Shown here: positions 6,620-10,089 of the stretch, piece by piece | How positions within the stretch are numbered: the stretch's first letter is position 1 | Layout: every line of letters begins with the position of its first letter | DNA from: Methylovulum sp. | GTDB lineage: Bacteria; Pseudomonadota; Gammaproteobacteria; Methylococcales; Methylomonadaceae | Reading direction: 5' to 3' | Assembly: GCA_028713595.1 (NCBI GenBank) | Contig: JAQTNZ010000048.1 | Location: forward strand, 1-10,089 | DNA: 10,089 nt | Notes under the pieces: generated by a model | What the model was told of the DNA's origin: nothing | Databases searched by the model: none | The model's input: the letters and a program-made list of their open reading frames with translations, nothing else | Translations under genes and position numbers: made by a program

Positions 6620-7746
6620 GCTTAAGCATCGCCGACCTTAAACGACAAAACCTCATTTTGTTGGAAGCGTTAAGCGGGAGCCGCGCCTACAACTTGGCGA
6701 CCCCGCAATCGGACACCGACTTGCGCGGGGTCTTTATCCTGCCGCCAGAGCGGTATTTCGGCTTTACTTATACCGAACAGGTCTGTAGCGAGCGTAATGA
6801 CCACGTCTATTACGAACTTGGCAAATACCTGAAATTGCTGGCTAAGAACAACCCTTCCAGCATCGAACTGCTGTTTGCCCCCAAGGCGACCCTTCTCTAC
6901 CAGCACCCCTTGTTGGCGAGAATCCGCCCGGAGCCGGTGGTCTCGCGCCTATGCCGGGACAGCTTTGCCGGTTATGCCTTAAGCCAAGTCAACCGCGCCA
7001 AAGGCTTGAACAAAAAAATCTTCAATCCAGTCACAGGCACCATCCCACGCCCGATAGAGTGTTGCCATATCATTGAAGGCGATCAAAGTATTGCCGCCGA
7101 GTCTTGGCTTAACGCCCATAACATGCAGGCCGGACGCTGCGGCCTCAGTGCCTTGGCGCATGTCCGCGACGGTTACGCGCTGTTTTATGCCGATGATTAT
7201 GAGGGGGATGATCGGTGTTTTAATGGCCTCTTCCGCACCGATGCCCAGCAAGCCCCCGCCGCGCCCTCACAAGACCTTTGCCTGTCTTCCATCCCCAAAG
7301 GCATGAAGCCTAGGGCGTGGCTGGTGTTCAATAAAGACGGTTTTGCCCGCCGTTTGCGTGACTATCACGACTATCGGCTCTGGGAGCAAGAGCGCAACCA
7401 AGACCGTTACCAAGGCACCTTGGCGCATGGCGGCGGCTATGATGCCAAAAACATGATGCACACCTTCCGGCTGTTGCGCATGGCTAAAGAAATCGCCAGC
7501 ACCGGTCAGCCATTGGTGCATCGCCCTGACCGTGACGAATTGCTGGCAATCAAATCCGGCCAATTCGCCTACGAGGATTTATTGGCCCAAGCCGCCCAAG
7601 AACTGCTGGAAATAGACCAACATTTTGCCACCAGCACCTTGCCTGACGCGCCAGACACCCAGCAAATCGAGCGTTGGGCGGTGGAGATACGCACCGCGTG
7701 GTACAGGGGGGCTTATGGGGCCGACTCTTCATTGCCCTTAAGTTAA
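6616..7746 (+). CDS. RlaP-family nucleotidyltransferase, long form
   Basis: This 376-residue second nucleotidyltransferase overlaps the first gene by 4 nt. Its motif GSRAYNLATPQSDTDLRGVF (21-40) carries G21-S22 and metal-binding D33 and D35, followed by HVYYELGKYLKLLAKNNPSS (63-82) and IELLFAP, which hold a likely third acidic residue (E67). The C-terminal two thirds, with AKGLNKKIFNP, a helical region and YDAKNMMHTFRLLRMAKEI (about 275-293), matches the longer RlaP subfamily. It is only distantly similar to its upstream partner outside the catalytic motif, so the pair is two subfamilies rather than a recent duplication. Its last codons and TAA stop lie inside the AT-rich repeat copy at 7731-7796, so the native C-terminus may have been altered by that repeat. 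Confidence 0.87.
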   Translation: MSLSIADLKRQNLILLEALSGSRAYNLATPQSDTDLRGVFILPPERYFGFTYTEQVCSERNDHVYYELGKYLKLLAKNNPSSIELLFAPKATLLYQHPLLARIRPEPVVSRLCRDSFAGYALSQVNRAKGLNKKIFNPVTGTIPRPIECCHIIEGDQSIAAESWLNAHNMQAGRCGLSALAHVRDGYALFYADDYEGDDRCFNGLFRTDAQQAPAAPSQDLCLSSIPKGMKPRAWLVFNKDGFARRLRDYHDYRLWEQERNQDRYQGTLAHGGGYDAKNMMHTFRLLRMAKEIASTGQPLVHRPDRDELLAIKSGQFAYEDLLAQAAQELLEIDQHFATSTLPDAPDTQQIERWAVEIRTAWYRGAYGADSSLPLS

Positions 7747-7796
7747 TATTTTTTATGTTTATTATCAATAATATACAATTATAGCAGGTCGGGTTA
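7731..7796 (-). repeat. AT-rich repeat, copy C (inverted relative to copy A)
   Basis: Read on the minus strand this matches copy A at 165-231: 36 of 39 positions over the part 7731-7769, including an exact 20-mer (7750-7769), then looser similarity up to taacccgac at 7788-7796. Only half a REP arm is kept and the palindrome partner is missing. The low-numbered end reaches into the 3' end of the upstream nucleotidyltransferase gene. Confidence 0.72.
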
Positions 7797-7959
7797 TTTA
7801 CTGATGGCAAAGCAACGGCCCAATATCCGGCAACCATTAGAAAAATCCTTTAGATAGGAGATATAAGGGCGCTTTTGATGTTGTTGAAACAAGCGTTGTT
7901 TTGGCCGATAATGGGTTGCCATCACTGCGCCAGCCACAGGGTATGCCAGCCTAGCCACC

Positions 7960-8451
7960 ATGAAACCGATCATCAGACCCCTTTCAGTTAAAATCCGCGA
8001 CAAGCACACCGCTGTTTCGGGGCGCATGGCCTTTGATGCCAACCAAGTCTGGAACGCGGCCAATGTCGGTTCCACCGAGTTGTCGTGGGCCGCCATCCCT
8101 GAAGTCGGTTATATGGGCTGTGGCACGTCCGCGTTTGGGCTGATGAAAGAATTGAAAGGCATCCGCAAGGAACGGGGCATGGTCATTGACTCCACCGCCG
8201 CCCATACCAAGGCCCGGAAAGCAGTTCAAGAAAAACAAGCGGTGCTGGCGGTGTTCGGGCGGGGCCAGGAACGCTGCACCACCCAAACGTGTTCGTGCTG
8301 CGGCTGCATAAGCCTCGGTAGCCCGAAAGATAGGGCAGATTTGCGGATAAGGGCATGGACGCGTGCCGGGCATGATCGCGGCATCAATGCGGCCAAGGAC
8401 ATTCCCGCGCTTGGGCATAAGCACCTAGCAGCAGGAATCCCTGTCCTTTAG
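7960..8451 (+). pseudogene. tnpB: Decayed IS200/IS605-type TnpB (OrfB) remnant
   Basis: A continuous frame of 163 codons joins the two ends of a TnpB protein, which is normally about 350-400 residues. The start (MKPIIRPLSVKIRDKH, then FDANQVWNAAN) is TnpB-like. The end carries the zinc-ribbon and last RuvC region (TTQTCSCCGCIS, then ADLRIRAW and GHDRGINAAKDIPALGH). The middle, with most of the RuvC nuclease, is missing; the junction is near 8270. An extra A near 8218-8220 shifts the frame: in the other frame the bases read KQFKKNKRCWRCSGGAR, a TnpB-like continuation. The second zinc CxxC pair is gone (TRAG) and the Asp expected in HDRD is Gly. It cannot be an active RNA-guided nuclease. No tnpA is nearby. 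Confidence 0.83.
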
Positions 8452-8468
8452 GGTGGGGAGGATGTCAA
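8437..8468 (+). mobile_element. Probable right end of the TnpB element
   Basis: After the TnpB stop comes ggggaggatgtcaa, ending at 8468. A small stem (CCCT/AGGG, about 8439-8453) and a TCAA end are reminiscent of IS200/IS605 right ends. The boundary would fall directly before the ATG of the endonuclease gene, so GGGGAGG (8455-8461) in the element end would serve as that gene's ribosome binding site, 7 nt upstream. The exact end is inferred, not proven. Confidence 0.4.
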
Positions 8469-9362
8469 ATGGGCAGACGTTCTTCCCTTAACGGCTTCAA
8501 GCACCTGCTTGCCTTAATGCGCCTTGTTTACCGCCACCCCACGTTATTGCTGCTGGGCTTGCTGATCGGGGTGGGCGATTATGTTTATGAGCTAAAAATA
8601 GCCCGCCCTGCCCTGCTGTATCAAGGCGAACCCCAGGCCTTGGCTTGGCAAAACAGCGACACTTGGTTTCGGGTGCTGCGCAATCATGGCTTTATCTTGG
8701 GCTATTCAGATGTGCGCGGTAATCCTCTCTGGGTGGAATATGCCCTGACCCCAGTTCCAGACCATGCGCCCCCATTGAAACGCCCTAGCCGTTTTAGCAC
8801 GGACTGGCGCAGCTTTAACCGCTTAAGCCATGACAGTTATCAAAAAAGCGGCTATGACCGTGGGCATCTGGCCCCCAATTACGCGATAAGCCATTTGTAT
8901 GGCAAATGGGGGCAAGCGGACAGTTTTTTGATGACCAATATCACGCCGCAAAAACCCCACTTAAACCAAAAGGTCTGGGAACGCTTGGAAGAGGTGGAAA
9001 TTGATACCTTTGCACCAACGTTCGGCAAAATCTGGGTGCTGACCGGGCCGGTGTTTAGCGGTTCGGTGGAGCGGCTAAGTTCTGATTGGAAGGTGGAGAT
9101 ACCCGACGCTTTTTTTAAGATTTATATCACCGCCGCCGAACCGCCTGATAAACCGCTGGCACTGGCGTTCTTAATCCCACAAACGGTAAAAGGCAACGAA
9201 CCGCTGGCACAATTTGTCACCCGCATTGACGCGATAGAAGCACAAACGGGGCTGGATTTTTTTGCCGACCTGGATGATAGGATTGAAAATGCTGTGGAGG
9301 CCAGCATGGACGGGCAACCGTGGCATTTGCAGGAAGTCAGCCAACGCCCTGCGCGGTACTGA
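8469..9362 (+). CDS. Membrane-anchored DNA/RNA non-specific endonuclease
   Basis: This 297-residue member of the beta-beta-alpha-metal NUC family (PF01223, Serratia nuclease/EndoG type) hydrolyses DNA and RNA with a His base and one metal ion. The core shows RPSRFSTDWR, then SGYDRGHLAPNYA with the catalytic D130-R131-G132-H133, MTNITPQKPHLNQKVWERLE (155-174) with N166 as likely metal ligand and E174 downstream, and the strand IWVLTGPVFSG (188-198). Before the core lies a basic N-terminus and one hydrophobic segment (about 25-39, TLLLLGLLIGVGDYV), which looks like a signal anchor placing the nuclease in the periplasm or on the outer face of the inner membrane. No immunity protein or toxin-delivery domain is seen next to it. 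The start follows GGGGAGG, apparently within the end of a mobile element. It converges with the RTX gene, 4 nt apart. Confidence 0.9.
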   Translation: MGRRSSLNGFKHLLALMRLVYRHPTLLLLGLLIGVGDYVYELKIARPALLYQGEPQALAWQNSDTWFRVLRNHGFILGYSDVRGNPLWVEYALTPVPDHAPPLKRPSRFSTDWRSFNRLSHDSYQKSGYDRGHLAPNYAISHLYGKWGQADSFLMTNITPQKPHLNQKVWERLEEVEIDTFAPTFGKIWVLTGPVFSGSVERLSSDWKVEIPDAFFKIYITAAEPPDKPLALAFLIPQTVKGNEPLAQFVTRIDAIEAQTGLDFFADLDDRIENAVEASMDGQPWHLQEVSQRPARY

Positions 9363-9366
9363 ACAT

Positions 9367-10089
9367 TCAGATCACCAGAAAATCCGCCGCCGTCACAGCC
9401 AATCCCTTACCGATGAGGGCAACCAGTACAAAAGCGCTCGAACCGCTACCATCAACATCGTAGAACAAGCCGCCGGACAGCGTGTTGTACAAAATATGGT
9501 CATTGCTGTCTTCGACATCACCTGCGCCCATAAGCTTAAACGCGCTGGCCGCTAAGCTGCCGATAGAGGACAATTGCGTAAAAACAGTATGATCCAATTC
9601 GATAGTATCATCGGTGACGGAAAAATCGGTGATGATGTCTCTGTTATCAAGACCCAATGCCGCAGCAAAAACAAAACTGTCTTGCCCTGCCCCGCCTAGC
9701 AACACATCTTGGCCTAATCCACCGTTCAGCACATCATTGCCTGTACCGCCCCATAAGATATTATTGACGGCATTGCCTGTTAAGCTGTCGTTAAAATTGC
9801 TGCCGTTGATATTTTCGATGGTATTCAGGGTGTCAATGCCCGCCCCGCCGGTGTTTTGCGCTACGGTCAGCGTCAGATTAACCGTCACCCCCACCGTGAC
9901 CGTATGATAGTGGGCGGTATCCACGCCACCACCGCCAACCAGCAGATCATTGCCGGCACCCCCATTCAAATTGTCAGTGCCGTCACCTCCCTGTAACGTA
10001 TCGTTGCCATCTCCACCTGTTAAATTGTCGTTACCGTTGCCACCATTAAGGACATCATCCCCATCCCCACCAGCCAAGCCATCATCACC
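9367..10089 (-). CDS. RTX calcium-binding exoprotein, C-terminal part (cut by window)
   Basis: The frame stays open to the window edge, so at least 240 C-terminal residues of a larger protein are present; the upstream end and the function-bearing domain are outside. It begins with tandem GGxGxDxLx nonapeptides (GGDGDDVLN, GGNGNDNLT, GGDGNDTLQ, GGDGTDNLN, GGAGNDLLV). A beta-rich spacer with NTIENINGSNFNDSLTG follows, then a second block (GGTGNDVLN, GGLGQDVLL, GGAGQDSFVF). These fold into calcium-binding parallel beta-rolls outside the cell. The tail (DIITDFSVTDDTIELDHTVF to AVTAADFLVI) is the usual C-terminal region carrying the uncleaved type I secretion signal. No secretion ABC transporter or membrane fusion protein is in the window. 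Possible whole-protein roles include a protease, adhesin, lipase or S-layer protein; this cannot be told from the C-terminus. Confidence 0.93.
   Translation of the reverse strand, partial: GDDGLAGGDGDDVLNGGNGNDNLTGGDGNDTLQGGDGTDNLNGGAGNDLLVGGGGVDTAHYHTVTVGVTVNLTLTVAQNTGGAGIDTLNTIENINGSNFNDSLTGNAVNNILWGGTGNDVLNGGLGQDVLLGGAGQDSFVFAAALGLDNRDIITDFSVTDDTIELDHTVFTQLSSIGSLAASAFKLMGAGDVEDSNDHILYNTLSGGLFYDVDGSGSSAFVLVALIGKGLAVTAADFLVI

Noticed and set aside
7794..7919. Small minus-strand frame of 41 codons starting MATHYRPKQRLFQQHQKR
   Set aside because: Basic peptide with an ATG but no ribosome binding site and no recognised family; its stop lies in the repeat. It could be a remnant, but there is not enough to call a gene.
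7960..8451. Functional miniature TnpB/Cas12-like nuclease
   Set aside because: Most of the RuvC domain is missing, a zinc-binding pair is lost, the HDRD Asp is replaced by Gly, and there is evidence of a frameshift.
9614..9907. Plus-strand frame of 97 codons across the RTX region
   Set aside because: It is antisense to well-defined RTX nonapeptide repeats and has a composition typical of their complement.

Overview
The window looks like a chromosomal segment of a free-living Gammaproteobacterium. GC content is moderate, genes are densely packed, and the intergenic regions carry REP-like palindromes, an IS630-type MITE and a decayed IS605-type transposase gene. The flavour resembles sulfur or methane-oxidising lineages such as Methylococcales, but that is an impression from gene content and repeats, not a demonstrated placement.

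The clearest system is a family 2A encapsulin operon at 467-4053. It consists of a SrpH/EpsC-type serine O-acetyltransferase gene broken by an apparent 2-nt deletion near 960, a family 2A encapsulin shell protein (SrpI type, 1500-2417), and a SufS-type cysteine desulfurase (2404-4053) with a Pro/Ala-rich N-terminal extension of about 143 residues that fits the cargo-loading domain of this family. The shell and cargo genes overlap by 14 nt, which suggests translational coupling. From what is known of the family, the desulfurase is packed inside the shell, where it strips sulfur from cysteine. The acetyltransferase would supply O-acetylserine for cysteine synthesis. A GC-rich hairpin at 4072-4093 may end the operon.

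Next comes an orphan NarL/FixJ-type response regulator (4139-4795), which converges with and overlaps a PaiB-type FMN-binding split-barrel protein on the minus strand (4770-5414). The gap 5415-5818 is largely filled by a 225-bp MITE with TA target duplications and a nested 30-bp perfect inverted repeat. Two tandem RlaP-family nucleotidyltransferases (5819-6619 and 6616-7746, ATGA overlap) follow. They belong to a superfamily linked to RNA repair, but no RNA ligase is visible here.

The right part holds an AT-rich repeat that is an inverted copy of one near the left edge, a decayed TnpB pseudogene (7960-8451) whose right end abuts the next start codon, a membrane-anchored DNA/RNA non-specific endonuclease (8469-9362), and, convergent to it, the C-terminal part of an RTX calcium-binding exoprotein that runs off the window (9367-10089, minus strand).
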